Part shown: one piece after another, positions 24,969 to 34,216 of the stretch
Numbering within the stretch: the first letter of the stretch is position 1
Layout: each line of letters begins with the position of its first letter
Notes under the pieces: generated by a model
What the model saw: only the letters and a program-made list of their open reading frames with translations
Databases searched by the model: none
What the model was told of the DNA's origin: nothing
Assembly: GCF_001263355.1 (NCBI RefSeq)
Contig: NZ_LGYO01000031.1
Coordinates: 1 to 64,000, forward strand
DNA: 64,000 nt
Direction of reading: 5' to 3'
Origin: Acetobacterium bakii
GTDB lineage: Bacteria; Bacillota; Clostridia; Eubacteriales; Eubacteriaceae
Translations under genes and position numbers: made by a program

Positions 24969-25982
24969 TTATAGAATTGCTAATGCACTCTTGGCAATAG
25001 TCATATCTTCATCCACACTTCCGCCGCTGACACCAATACCGCCAATGATTTCACCATTGTAAATCAGTGGATATCCTCCGCCAAATACAACCAGACGACC
25101 ATTGTTAGTCCATTGGAGGCCGTAAAGAGAACCATTTTCCTTTACGACACCTGCGACTTTATCCGTTGACATTTTCAGTGCATTGGCTGTATATGCCTTG
25201 TTCACTGAGATGTCGATGCTGACCAATAAAGCATTTTCCATGCGTTCAAAATAAGTTAGGTTGCCGCCAATGTCGACCACAGAAAAAACAATGGGTACAT
25301 TGATTTCTTCTGCTTTAACCCGGGCTGCCGCCGCCATTTTTTTTGCCAGTGTGAGTAATGAATATTCTTTTTTCGGTAACTCTGACTCACTTTGATCAAA
25401 ATCTTCTGTTTCTCCCAAAGCATTAATCTTTTTCATAACACGTTCCATAATTTCCCCTACCGTCTGGTAATGTTCTTCTGCCCGTGCTAAAACAAAAAGC
25501 ATATCTGACAATCGATTCACAAATCTCACCAATTCGGGTCGGCTGTCTTCATTCTCCCGGTTATACGTTACAATCAGGCGTTCCCCTCGTCTAACGATTG
25601 TGCGTGCAAGGTGCAACGCTGACGAAACGGGGTTAGCCCCAGGGATAATGAATTTTTTTTGTGGACCGATTATTTCAAGATAAAAATCCAGAATTGATTC
25701 CATAAAATCAATATCTGCCTGGGAAATTTTATCCGTTAACATGGCCTTTCCTTTTTCATCGCTGGCAAGCTCTGCTCCCAACACAAAAATTCTCTTTTGT
25801 ATCTGGTGCAAGATTTTACGAATTTCTTCATTCTTGCTTAGTGAATAGGCCAGACCAATGGCTGAGTTTGCTTCATCCATGGTTCCATAAGCGTCAACTC
25901 GGATATTATCTTTAGGGGTTCGACTGTTTCCTAAAAGACCGGTTTCCCCTTTGTCACCGCCTCTAGTGTATACGTTCGGCAT
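24969..25982 (-). CDS. pduO: ATP:cob(I)alamin adenosyltransferase PduO
   Basis: Makes adenosylcobalamin for the diol dehydratase. N-terminal PduO-type transferase (about 1-185) with TRGGDKGETGLLGN, the RRGER motif and FVNRLSDMLFVLAR; C-terminal GlcG/HbpS domain (about 205-337). Two-domain architecture and 337 residues match Salmonella PduO. Flanked by pduN (12 nt) and the extra HbpS-like gene (25 nt). Confidence 0.95.
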   Translation of the reverse strand: MPNVYTRGGDKGETGLLGNSRTPKDNIRVDAYGTMDEANSAIGLAYSLSKNEEIRKILHQIQKRIFVLGAELASDEKGKAMLTDKISQADIDFMESILDFYLEIIGPQKKFIIPGANPVSSALHLARTIVRRGERLIVTYNRENEDSRPELVRFVNRLSDMLFVLARAEEHYQTVGEIMERVMKKINALGETEDFDQSESELPKKEYSLLTLAKKMAAAARVKAEEINVPIVFSVVDIGGNLTYFERMENALLVSIDISVNKAYTANALKMSTDKVAGVVKENGSLYGLQWTNNGRLVVFGGGYPLIYNGEIIGGIGVSGGSVDEDMTIAKSALAIL

Positions 25983-25994
25983 TATTTCACCTCA

Positions 25995-26273
25995 CTATAC
26001 GATTTGAATTTCATCAACGATTCCAACAATGGTCATATCCAGTGGAGCCATTTTATCACCGTAAACATAGCGAGCATTGCTCCCCTGGGTTACGATAACC
26101 GTTTCTCCAATACCTGCGCCCACCGAGTCAACAGCAACAGCTGTTGATGAACTGGAATACTTTTCAAATTCACCGTATTCGTCTATTTTTTTTATGATCA
26201 GCAGTTTACAGCCCACAAGATTTTTGTCTTTTTGGGTTGACACTACGTTTCCGACTACTTTTGCTAACTGCAT
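25995..26273 (-). CDS. pduN: Microcompartment vertex protein (EutN/CcmL)
   Basis: 92 residues of the EutN/CcmL pentamer family that caps shell vertices. N-terminal MQLAKVVGNVVSTQKD and the conserved DSVGAGIGETVIVTQGSNAR block are typical. Single vertex protein in the operon. Confidence 0.95.
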   Translation of the reverse strand: MQLAKVVGNVVSTQKDKNLVGCKLLIIKKIDEYGEFEKYSSSSTAVAVDSVGAGIGETVIVTQGSNARYVYGDKMAPLDMTIVGIVDEIQIV

Positions 26274-26289
26274 AAATTCACCACCCTTA

Positions 26290-27102
26290 TTAAGTCCTTA
26301 TGATCTGTAGTCCAAATGAATTAATGGTTTCTACAGCGTATTCTGTAATAATGGCATCAGCAGGAATTTTAACCACTTTTGCATCCTGTACTTTAAGTAT
26401 ATCTGTGCGGGTTATTACTTTTTTGTTTAGTACACATTCACCCTTCGTATCAGATGTTTCTGACTTCATTACTGTTTTTTCTGTTTTTGCAACGGGTTTA
26501 GCTGCAGCTTCAGGTACTTCCCTTTTTATCGGCACTTTGCCTGAGCAGGTTTCATACAAGTCTTCGGCATTCACCAATTGCATTCCAAATTCACATAATA
26601 CGTTAATATTTCCATGAAGCATTTGACGGTACTTCTCGGGAGATTTTCCCATTCCAAGTTTTGCTCTTTTGGGATCATCGGGATTACAGGCATCTTTAGC
26701 CGCTACAACAGGAATTCCCGCCATAAAACCATGATTAATGAGAGATAGCAGAACCGTATCGGTAATCCCAACAGCCAATTTAGCCGCAGTATTAACGCTC
26801 ATACTCCCAACAATCATCATATCTGCAGATTCATACAACTCTTTCTGGCTTGTAATGTTGCAACTGTAATAAACTACATCAAGATTTAATTCCTTTTTTA
26901 TGGCTTCCGGATCTAAAACCCTCATGCCATCATCAGAAAGAACAACTTTTAATTGCCAACCATCTTTTTGTAATTTTAACAGTGATTCCATCGCCTGACT
27001 AAAACCGATTGTGGCTCCCGTAAAGAGTACAACCGCTTTTTTAGGTTGATTTTTTATTCTCCTGATTACTTCATCCACAACTTTCTGAATAAGAATATCC
27101 AT
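26290..27102 (-). CDS. Flavoprotein-domain microcompartment protein
   Basis: About 270 residues. Residues about 20-180 are a Rossmann-like flavoprotein (HFCD/DFP-type) domain with VVLFTGATIGFSQAME, MIVGSMSVNTAAKLAVGI and VAAKDACNPDD; a Lys/Ala-rich linker follows; a C-terminal ~45-residue domain (KKVITRTDILKV...IITEYAVETI) may be a shell- or core-binding module. The N-terminus MDILIQKVVDEVIRRIK is an amphipathic helix of the encapsulation type if translation starts at 27102; a TTG at 27135 is also in frame. Found in other clostridial pdu/eut loci; the reaction is not known. Could bind FMN and serve the cobalamin redox system. Confidence 0.75.
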   Translation of the reverse strand: MDILIQKVVDEVIRRIKNQPKKAVVLFTGATIGFSQAMESLLKLQKDGWQLKVVLSDDGMRVLDPEAIKKELNLDVVYYSCNITSQKELYESADMMIVGSMSVNTAAKLAVGITDTVLLSLINHGFMAGIPVVAAKDACNPDDPKRAKLGMGKSPEKYRQMLHGNINVLCEFGMQLVNAEDLYETCSGKVPIKREVPEAAAKPVAKTEKTVMKSETSDTKGECVLNKKVITRTDILKVQDAKVVKIPADAIITEYAVETINSFGLQIIRT

Positions 27103-27153
27103 TAAGCTCTCTTCAAGTATCCCCTTTATTTCCAAATTACATCACCACATTTC

Positions 27154-27978
27154 TCAAGCTTGACAATTAAAGGCTATCCCTAGAGGTGTTACCAATAATG
27201 GTTCAACGGGTTTGATGGTTTTTATTCCAATTTCATCCTCAAAGACTTTTTCAAAATCTTTAAAAACACAGGCACCACCAACCACATAAATTTCACCAAC
27301 ATCATATCCACCAATAAACCGATTGACAATTGATGCCATCTTTTGCACAACGGGTTTGATTATAGGAAAAATCTTTCGTTGTTCTTCATTCTTTTTCAGT
27401 TCTTCAGCTTCTTCAATACTTATGTGATGAAAACCTGCCAGCACTAGCGTCATATGTGTGCCTCCGGTTGCTTCGTCAGCCGAGAAGATAACTTCTCCAT
27501 TTTTAAGAATACTGATTCCGGTGGTTCCACCACCCACATCCACAACGGCTCCATTTTGAATGCCGAGGACTGTGGCCGCTGCTGTTGGTTCATCAACAAC
27601 GTTGGTAACAACGAAGTCTGCCGAATCCACAACATTGGCGATAATTTTTGTATTCCCTGCCATAATACCCGGAGGGATGGCTGTTGCAGCATTGGCGTAT
27701 GATAAATCGACACCAATTATGCCTTCAACCTCACTTTTGAGTTTTCGTACTATCTGACTCGCTCCCATATAATCCACAACAATACCGTCTCGAACCACTG
27801 ATGCACCTTGGGTGACGCCAGCAATTGGTCGGTTATTCTCATCAACTACTGCGATAACGATGTTTGCAGTTCCGAGATCCACACCTACTTTTAGTTTCCC
27901 TGTGTAGCTATTGGCTTTCTTTTTACGAATAAGTTCTGCAAACTCAAGAATTGCGTCATTACCAGATTTCCAATCCAT
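27154..27978 (-). CDS. eutJ: EutJ-type actin-like chaperone
   Basis: 274 residues of the Hsp70/actin ATPase fold: phosphate-1 loop GVDLGTANIVIAVVD, phosphate-2 loop VDVGGGTTGISI, adenosine motif VVGGACVF. EutJ proteins are thought to be chaperones for microcompartment enzymes. 4 nt after pduL. Confidence 0.9.
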   Translation of the reverse strand: MDWKSGNDAILEFAELIRKKKANSYTGKLKVGVDLGTANIVIAVVDENNRPIAGVTQGASVVRDGIVVDYMGASQIVRKLKSEVEGIIGVDLSYANAATAIPPGIMAGNTKIIANVVDSADFVVTNVVDEPTAAATVLGIQNGAVVDVGGGTTGISILKNGEVIFSADEATGGTHMTLVLAGFHHISIEEAEELKKNEEQRKIFPIIKPVVQKMASIVNRFIGGYDVGEIYVVGGACVFKDFEKVFEDEIGIKTIKPVEPLLVTPLGIAFNCQA

Positions 27979-27982
27979 TTTT

Positions 27983-28636
27983 TCACCTGTTCGGAATTAT
28001 TTTTAAGTAATCATTGTTATTTAAACCTGCTGCGTTGGCCTCATCGGTATCCAGATGCATTTCATAATCAAATTTCTCTGATACCCGAGCAAGCACATTA
28101 CAGAAAATGGTTTTTCGAATACCTTCGGTTTCAACAGAAACATAATCTTTATCCTTTATATTCAGCTTTTCGGCAATGTCTAAAGGCATATGAATATGTC
28201 TGAGTGCAACCATTACACCCTTTTTAAGCTCGATCCGTCCGCAAGGTCCCTCAAGAATAATGCCTGGTGTACCTTCCAGTTTCCCGGATTCATGGATGGG
28301 TGCATCTACGCCAATGGTTCTGGCATCGGTTAACGAAATTTCAATTTGACTTTCGGGTCGGGCCGGGCCTAAAATACGCACCTTGTCAAAGCTGCCTTTA
28401 GGGCCAATGACTTTAACCGTTTCTTTTGCCGCATATTGTCCAGGCTGTTTTAAGTCTTTCAAATTGGTAAGGGTATGACCTTTGCCAAAAAGAGTTTCAA
28501 TATCTTCCTGGGTAAGGTGCATGTGCTTGTTTGATATTCCTAAAACCACTCGGTTCGGACAATCTCGTTCAACCAATAATTTCTTAACCGTATTGATGAT
28601 GATCTCTTCAATTACTTTTTTTTCATTCTCGTTCAT
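27983..28636 (-). CDS. pduL: Phosphate propanoyltransferase PduL
   Basis: Converts propionyl-CoA and phosphate to propionyl phosphate and CoA, recycling CoA in the lumen. 217 residues with the zinc-binding His motifs SNKHMHL, RHIHM and MHLDTDEANAA. The N-terminus (NEKKVIEEIIINTVKKLLVE) is an encapsulation-type amphipathic helix, as in compartment-located PduL. Confidence 0.95.
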   Translation of the reverse strand: MNENEKKVIEEIIINTVKKLLVERDCPNRVVLGISNKHMHLTQEDIETLFGKGHTLTNLKDLKQPGQYAAKETVKVIGPKGSFDKVRILGPARPESQIEISLTDARTIGVDAPIHESGKLEGTPGIILEGPCGRIELKKGVMVALRHIHMPLDIAEKLNIKDKDYVSVETEGIRKTIFCNVLARVSEKFDYEMHLDTDEANAAGLNNNDYLKIIPNR

Positions 28637-28692
28637 GCTTTACACCTTTTCTTCAAAAGATCACTTTTGTCTGAATTACCAAAATAAACTTT

Positions 28693-29079
28693 TTAATCTA
28701 TTACAGTATCTTCTGTATCTTCTGTATCTTCTGTATCTTTTGTATCAGTTATTTCTGCCTCAGTCTGAATTACTTCTGGTGGTGTGTAACCAACCGTATG
28801 ACTGTTGTAAATCAATTTTTCAATTCCTTCACTGGGTCGGGCAATAACTTTACTTCCCCAAACACCGCGACCTCTGGCACAGACCGCCGTGGCAGCTTCT
28901 ACGGCTGCCTTAACGGCACCCACATCGCCAGCCACTTTAATGGTTGTCATACCATCACCTTTACAAACTTCATAACCAATAAGTCTTACATTAGCTGACT
29001 TAACCGCCGCATCGGCTGCATCAATTGCTGTGGCCAACCCGATAGCTTCGATTAAGCCGATGGCTTCTCTTCTACTCAA
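28693..29079 (-). CDS. BMC shell protein with repeat-bearing C-terminal tail (PduK-like)
   Basis: 128 residues: a PduA/PduJ-like BMC domain (1-88, with EAIGLATAIDAADAAVKSANV and [12 protein letters not shown]) plus a 40-residue acidic tail containing a (DTE)n repeat, encoded by four to five 9-bp units at 28704-28745. Standard PduK has a C-terminal extension with an Fe-S motif; no such cysteine cluster is in this tail. The simple-sequence repeat could vary in copy number in steps of three residues without breaking frame. Confidence 0.85.
   Translation of the reverse strand: MSRREAIGLIEAIGLATAIDAADAAVKSANVRLIGYEVCKGDGMTTIKVAGDVGAVKAAVEAATAVCARGRGVWGSKVIARPSEGIEKLIYNSHTVGYTPPEVIQTEAEITDTKDTEDTEDTEDTVID
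28704..28745. repeat. 9-bp tandem repeat in the shell-protein tail
   Basis: About 4.5 units of TGTATCTTC, the last with one change (TGTATCTTT). Encodes a repeated Asp-Thr-Glu on the minus strand near the end of the PduK-like gene. Confidence 0.85.
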
Positions 29080-29091
29080 ATCAACCCCTCC

Positions 29092-29466
29092 TTACGACAG
29101 TTCAGTATTATCAAGATTTTTAAATGGCATCCGTTTTACGAGTCTGGCCGCATTGCTGCCGATCGCCCGGAGTGTTGCTTCATTACTGTAGGTCGGTATT
29201 ATAAACAAGGGCTGGTCCTCTTTTAACTTAATAAAGTGTAAAACGACCGTCTCGTTTGATATGCCAATACCAACGCCAAGATGTGATAATTCCGCGCCGC
29301 GAAAAGCAAGTTCAACCGGATTGTTTTCATCGCTTTCTTCAACAGAATAAGGCAAGCCTTCTTCTTCAATGCCATGCAGTACCTGGTTGATCACATTTGG
29401 ACAATTTGCCTGTTTACTATGCACTACTTTTATTTCTGGCTTTGGAACATCATAATCCATCCGCAT
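29092..29466 (-). CDS. pduH: Diol dehydratase reactivase small subunit
   Basis: About 124 residues. Acts with PduG to swap damaged cobalamin from diol dehydratase. Features the FRGAELSHLGVGIGISN and NAARLVKRMPF blocks of the DdrB/PduH family. The ATG at 29466 follows AGGTGATTAAC and lies directly after the pduG stop; a GTG at 29475 would overlap pduG. Confidence 0.93.
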   Translation of the reverse strand: MRMDYDVPKPEIKVVHSKQANCPNVINQVLHGIEEEGLPYSVEESDENNPVELAFRGAELSHLGVGIGISNETVVLHFIKLKEDQPLFIIPTYSNEATLRAIGSNAARLVKRMPFKNLDNTELS

Positions 29467-29467
29467 G

Positions 29468-31285
29468 TTAATCACCTACTCCATAAGCAAGCACTAAGCC
29501 AGTGGCGACTGCATTACGTGGGCCTTCTATTGCTCTGATGTTTGCACGACCCGCTACAATGCTGTATTTCGACAATGCATCGGTGACCAATTGGGGAATC
29601 TCAAAATCCAATGCTGATCCTCCCACAAGGGTTACAAATTCAATGTCTCTTACGTTTCCAGTGGGACTAACCCGTTCCAGAGAACGAATTGCATTCACAA
29701 CAAATACTTTTGTTTTTGCTTCCCGGCGAACCGTTCGAATTCGATCCAAGGAATAATTTCCTGGAATCGGAACCATTCGGTTCGGTGTTAAAATAACCAC
29801 TCTGGCAAATGTTTGTGGATCAAGTGGTTTATCAAAAAATTGAACAGTTCCATCTTCGTGACGAATATGGAATAAACTTTCAACTTTTGCCAAAGGATAT
29901 TTTTTGATATCTTCTGAAATACCCATATCTTCAAATCCTAATTCAGATCCAATCAGCATTGTTACCATGTTACCGGCACCGGCTAAATGTATCGATTTAA
30001 TTTCGCCTGCCCTATTTATTATTGCTGCATCTGTTGATCCAGCACCCATATCGATGATTGCCAATGGTTTGTTGCTTCCTGGGGTTGTTAATGCACCGCG
30101 GACTGCCATATTTGCTTCGACACCGCCCACTTCAACTTTAATACCCAATTCTTTTTCAAGCTCTTCTGCAATCATATTCATTTGTAGTTTATCGGCTTTA
30201 ACCATAGCTGCTATACCAACAGCGTTTTCCATGGAAAATTCCTCTGCCATTCCGCCTTTTACAACTTGTGGAACAAAGGTATCAACGGCCAATAAATCCT
30301 GAATTTTTATGGTGGCTGGAAGCTGTTCAGTAAGGTTTGACATGACTTGTCTTACCTTTTCCAGCATTCCTCCGGCATTTGTACCGGGTTCACCCTTAAT
30401 ATCTTCTACGGGAGCAACGGAACGAATCGCTTCCATGATTCTTTCAGCACCGTCATCTACATTAATTTCAGCCTTTTTGGTAGCACCTTGAATAATGATT
30501 TTACCTGCGGGAATTTTACGTTCTTTAACGTCTCCTGCGGGTGTTTTAATGATTACTGCCGAGCGATTTCCAATGAGTGCTCTTGATACGGGTACCACGA
30601 GTTTTGTTTCATCAGAAGTCAAATCAAAAACGGTAGCGATACCGTAGGGATTTGATAGTTGTTCAACCACCGAACCGGGAGCAGCCACCTCAATGGCAGC
30701 CCTCATGTTTAATGGTACCTTTTCAATCAGGGAAACCTCATCAACAATCGGGATTTTTTTATCTAAACGGTTGTTAATTAAAACGCCATCATCACGTTGG
30801 ACAATGGCACCATTTACAAATATACCATTTTTAACGGTATTATTAATAATGCGCGAAGAATCTTCAAAATCGACTTCTCTTGGAATAATGACGATTATTG
30901 AAGATCCTTTTTCCACATTATGAACATCCCTTATTTCTACAGTCACACCCACGCCGATCCCCAATCCCCCAGGTGTTGAGGGATTGTGACCGATCATGGT
31001 TGATTCTGTAATAATTGTTTCAGTGATCGTTTCCATAGCTACATCCCCAATAACAGGAGCAGCTTCATTGATCCGGATTAAATCAATATCGTCTACAGTC
31101 AAATGTGCTTTGTCAAGGGCTATTTTTAAGGAGGCGAAAATTCCATGAATATTTTGACGCGTCCCTTTCATTCCACTGGTATCATAAATACCACTGGAAA
31201 GGAACTCAGGTTTTTCCTGGTTATTAAAACGTGCAACTGCGGTTTCCGTTGTTGCATTTCCAATATCAATCCCTGCAATGATCAT
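29468..31285 (-). CDS. pduG: Diol dehydratase reactivase large subunit
   Basis: 605 residues with an actin-like ATPase core: GIDIGNATTETAVARF at the N-terminus, IDMGAGSTDAAII and VTLVGGSALDFEIP. Chaperone-like ATPase that releases inactive B12 from PduCDE. Co-translated with pduH; 38 nt after pduE. Confidence 0.96.
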   Translation of the reverse strand: MIIAGIDIGNATTETAVARFNNQEKPEFLSSGIYDTSGMKGTRQNIHGIFASLKIALDKAHLTVDDIDLIRINEAAPVIGDVAMETITETIITESTMIGHNPSTPGGLGIGVGVTVEIRDVHNVEKGSSIIVIIPREVDFEDSSRIINNTVKNGIFVNGAIVQRDDGVLINNRLDKKIPIVDEVSLIEKVPLNMRAAIEVAAPGSVVEQLSNPYGIATVFDLTSDETKLVVPVSRALIGNRSAVIIKTPAGDVKERKIPAGKIIIQGATKKAEINVDDGAERIMEAIRSVAPVEDIKGEPGTNAGGMLEKVRQVMSNLTEQLPATIKIQDLLAVDTFVPQVVKGGMAEEFSMENAVGIAAMVKADKLQMNMIAEELEKELGIKVEVGGVEANMAVRGALTTPGSNKPLAIIDMGAGSTDAAIINRAGEIKSIHLAGAGNMVTMLIGSELGFEDMGISEDIKKYPLAKVESLFHIRHEDGTVQFFDKPLDPQTFARVVILTPNRMVPIPGNYSLDRIRTVRREAKTKVFVVNAIRSLERVSPTGNVRDIEFVTLVGGSALDFEIPQLVTDALSKYSIVAGRANIRAIEGPRNAVATGLVLAYGVGD

Positions 31286-31323
31286 ATCTTATTCCTCCAA
31301 AAACATAATCCGTGAATTATGAT

Positions 31324-31824
31324 TTAATTGTCGCCTTTTAGTCGTTTTCGGACTTCATATACATCTGCTGCTTCTTTTACAAATGCGGCATTGATGGTAG
31401 CACCGTATTTATTTTGAAGTTCATCAGCAATCGCATATAATTCGGCTTTTGTACATCTGTAAGGTCTTAATAAGTTGTAAATTTCAAGCAGACGAGCATC
31501 TGGAACTGCAATGAGTTCTGCTGCTCTTCTTAAATTTCTTGCAAAAGCGCCACGTTTAACGGATTCTGCAACCTGTGCCTGTAATTCCAATGTTTCAGGT
31601 GTAATTCTCATATCTTCAGATTTAAGCTCTCCAGAAATCATTTTTTCGACGGTTAAGTCAGAAAAAGCAATCCCTGTTGGTGTTTTAAGAAGCTCAGGTC
31701 TTTTTTCGCCGATTGGATAATCCGCATCTGTTAAAGCGCCTCCGGCAGAAGCAGAAGCTGTAACAGTACCCATAGAACTCATAACTTGTTTAACAATTTG
31801 TTCTAACATTTGTTCTTGTGTCAT
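31324..31824 (-). CDS. pduE: Propanediol dehydratase small subunit
   Basis: 166 residues, gamma subunit of the B12-dependent diol dehydratase. The N-terminal MTQEQMLEQIVKQVMSSMG is an amphipathic encapsulation-type helix; the core has TGIAFSDLTVEKM and PYRCTKAELYAIADEL, family hallmarks. AGGTGAAATAGA precedes the ATG. Confidence 0.96.
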   Translation of the reverse strand: MTQEQMLEQIVKQVMSSMGTVTASASAGGALTDADYPIGEKRPELLKTPTGIAFSDLTVEKMISGELKSEDMRITPETLELQAQVAESVKRGAFARNLRRAAELIAVPDARLLEIYNLLRPYRCTKAELYAIADELQNKYGATINAAFVKEAADVYEVRKRLKGDN

Positions 31825-31840
31825 TCTATTTCACCTCCGC

Positions 31841-32491
31841 TTATATGAACGCAACTTGTTGTTCTACTGGCTTTTTGCCTTGAACAACATGCTGTGTTTC
31901 TTTAATATGTAACAATGCTGCAAATGCCTGATATTTTGGACGAGCCATCTGGTCGTTCTTTACAGGAACTGGATTTGGACTTTCGCCTTTAGCATATTTA
32001 GCCGCATTTTTGCCAATTGCTCGATATGTTTCTAAATCGATCAATGGGGCTTGCGAGAATAACTCAAGGTTACTTAAAGGAAATAAATCTTTTTGGTGAA
32101 TCAGACAGGTTCCCTTTGATTGAATTCCGATGGCAATGCCGGATCCGCTCAATTGAGCAGCATCATGACCACAGAAAGCAACGTCAGAAGTTCTGTAAAT
32201 TTTAACAACACGTGCCTTCATGCCTTCTTCTTCAATTCCGGCGATTAGTTCTTTAAGAACTTTATCATGAGGAATTCCAGTAATTGTTTCAGTTTGGGAT
32301 TCAGCAAATGCAGGAGCCAGGGCGATGATTACTTCATCACTGGCAGTTCCTTGTTTTGCATCTCCAATAGCAGTGAGCTTTACTTTGCCTGCTGCTGCAG
32401 CTTTAGAAGCAACTGGAGCAGCAGTTGCACCGGTCATTTCTTTTAAAACATCTTCAATAATGCTTTTTAACATTTGTTCATTAATAGCCAT
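31841..32491 (-). CDS. pduD: Propanediol dehydratase medium subunit
   Basis: 216 residues, beta subunit. N-terminal [15 protein letters not shown] encapsulation-type helix, then an Ala-rich linker and the B12-binding core with [21 protein letters not shown]. 16 nt before pduE. Confidence 0.96.
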   Translation of the reverse strand: MAINEQMLKSIIEDVLKEMTGATAAPVASKAAAAGKVKLTAIGDAKQGTASDEVIIALAPAFAESQTETITGIPHDKVLKELIAGIEEEGMKARVVKIYRTSDVAFCGHDAAQLSGSGIAIGIQSKGTCLIHQKDLFPLSNLELFSQAPLIDLETYRAIGKNAAKYAKGESPNPVPVKNDQMARPKYQAFAALLHIKETQHVVQGKKPVEQQVAFI

Positions 32492-32509
32492 TCTTCTTAC
32501 ACCCCTTTC

Positions 32510-34177
32510 CTAATAGTTTGCTGGATCGATTTCAGCTGGGATATTTTTAATTTGTTCCCATCTTTCATCGCTAATTACATAACCAGTTTGTGGTCCTGTA
32601 TAATGGTTTTTGCAGTTAACTGCACTGATAACTTTAAAGTCAGCGGTTAAAATAGCTGATGTATGTAAGTAGTCACCAGAAACACGTTGTTTCAACAAGC
32701 CAAATATACTGGCTGCAACATCGCCAAATCCAGCTCTATCAAGGGCTTTAACGAAATCAACTCCGGTTACTCCACGAGCAACCATGTCTTCTGCAGCTTT
32801 AAGATCGGCAACAACATCACGGTCAGGCATGTCTTTTGAGCCATTCGCATAGGTTGCAGCTTCAACTTCAGCATCAGTAATTTCTGGTAAACCTAATTCT
32901 CTGAAGATTGCCTGGATTGCGCGAGCGCCTTTGGCACGAGCGGCAACAGCGGCATCTTCAGTGACAGGATTTAAGCCACCATCAATTTTAAGGTCACGTT
33001 GGATTACATTCCAGTCATCAAAATCTTCTGCATCCCAGTTTGAACCGGCAAACATATTATCATAGTTTGGAACAGCACCATAACCGGAACAGATAAAGTC
33101 AGTTCCAGGAACCATTTGCATTAATGAACGAGCAACTCTTCTTAAATCTGAATGGGTAAAGGTTTGGTCATTACTTGAAGCAACTTCAAGGTCAAGACAA
33201 GCACCAATTAAGTTTTCAGCAAGAACGGCACGAATACCGCCTGGTACACCGGCAGGTACGCCGATACAGCTTACAGATCCATTTTGAGTTCCCTGAACGC
33301 CGGCACCCTTGGTAACATATAAACATCTTGATTCAAGATAAAGCATTGATTTACCTTCTGAGTAGCCCATTTGTACTTCTGAGCCAGTTCCAGAGGTGAA
33401 ACGCATTTTAAGACCGCGTGAAGCATAGCAGGAAGCTAAGAAAGCTTTAGACCATGGCGTATCATCACCGTCCATGAATACTTGTTCTGTACCATATACA
33501 GAAATAGTTTCAGCGTATGCGGTGTAACCTCTCATACCAAGGTTTAATTCGGTTGCTTCTTCAACTGCACATTGTGTTAAAACACCAGGTCTTGCAGAGT
33601 TTGAACCGACCATGATGGCTAGTGCGTTAAATGGTGCGTAACGAACGATCCCAACTGTAGTTTCTTGTTCATCAAATCCACGAAGAGCAGCTTCTGCTGA
33701 ATCTGCGGCAATTTGAACCATGTTATCTTTAACGTTGGTAACATGACATTGGTTTGAAGGAATTTCTCGTGCTCTCATTTTTGTCATCGACATCATCATT
33801 TCGAGAACAGTCATTTTTCCTAATACTTCTGTAATTTTTGCAGGTGTGATTGAGGTTGTTACATCAACAACTTGGGCACGACCAACATTAATATCACAAA
33901 GCATACGAGCTATTTCTAAAGAATCCATTTTCATGTATTCTTCGGCTTTTTCTAAACGAATTGCATAGTTGGCAATAAACAGATCCAACATATCGAAATC
34001 TTTTCTTGCTTTTCCATCTAATTCAACAACAACACCATCTTTAATAACCAAACTTGGAACAGGGTCCCCAGGGCTATTCATAGCGATCAAACCAACTTCT
34101 GGCCATTCTTTAACGAAGCCATCCTGGTTAACAGGACGTGCTGCTAAAGCTTCAAATCTTTTTGACTTCATAGTCAT
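32510..34177 (-). CDS. pduC: Propanediol dehydratase large subunit
   Basis: 555-residue alpha subunit, a TIM barrel that dehydrates 1,2-propanediol to propionaldehyde by a radical mechanism using adenosylcobalamin. Collinear with characterised diol/glycerol dehydratases: MKSKRFEALAARPVNQDGFV start, PSNQCHVTNVKDN, GTGSEVQMGYSEGKSMLYLE. Sequence alone does not separate diol from glycerol preference. AAGGAGG precedes the ATG. Confidence 0.97.
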   Translation of the reverse strand: MTMKSKRFEALAARPVNQDGFVKEWPEVGLIAMNSPGDPVPSLVIKDGVVVELDGKARKDFDMLDLFIANYAIRLEKAEEYMKMDSLEIARMLCDINVGRAQVVDVTTSITPAKITEVLGKMTVLEMMMSMTKMRAREIPSNQCHVTNVKDNMVQIAADSAEAALRGFDEQETTVGIVRYAPFNALAIMVGSNSARPGVLTQCAVEEATELNLGMRGYTAYAETISVYGTEQVFMDGDDTPWSKAFLASCYASRGLKMRFTSGTGSEVQMGYSEGKSMLYLESRCLYVTKGAGVQGTQNGSVSCIGVPAGVPGGIRAVLAENLIGACLDLEVASSNDQTFTHSDLRRVARSLMQMVPGTDFICSGYGAVPNYDNMFAGSNWDAEDFDDWNVIQRDLKIDGGLNPVTEDAAVAARAKGARAIQAIFRELGLPEITDAEVEAATYANGSKDMPDRDVVADLKAAEDMVARGVTGVDFVKALDRAGFGDVAASIFGLLKQRVSGDYLHTSAILTADFKVISAVNCKNHYTGPQTGYVISDERWEQIKNIPAEIDPANY

Positions 34178-34216
34178 TATTCCTCCTTCTTTCTTAGAAA
34201 ACCAACGAACAGCTAC

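Noticed and set aside
27450-27757. Alternative frames inside eutJ
   Set aside because: Overlap a strongly conserved gene completely and lack start signals.
28704-28745. Short direct repeats as a CRISPR array
   Set aside because: Units are 9 bp, contiguous, without spacers, and code for a repeated tripeptide.
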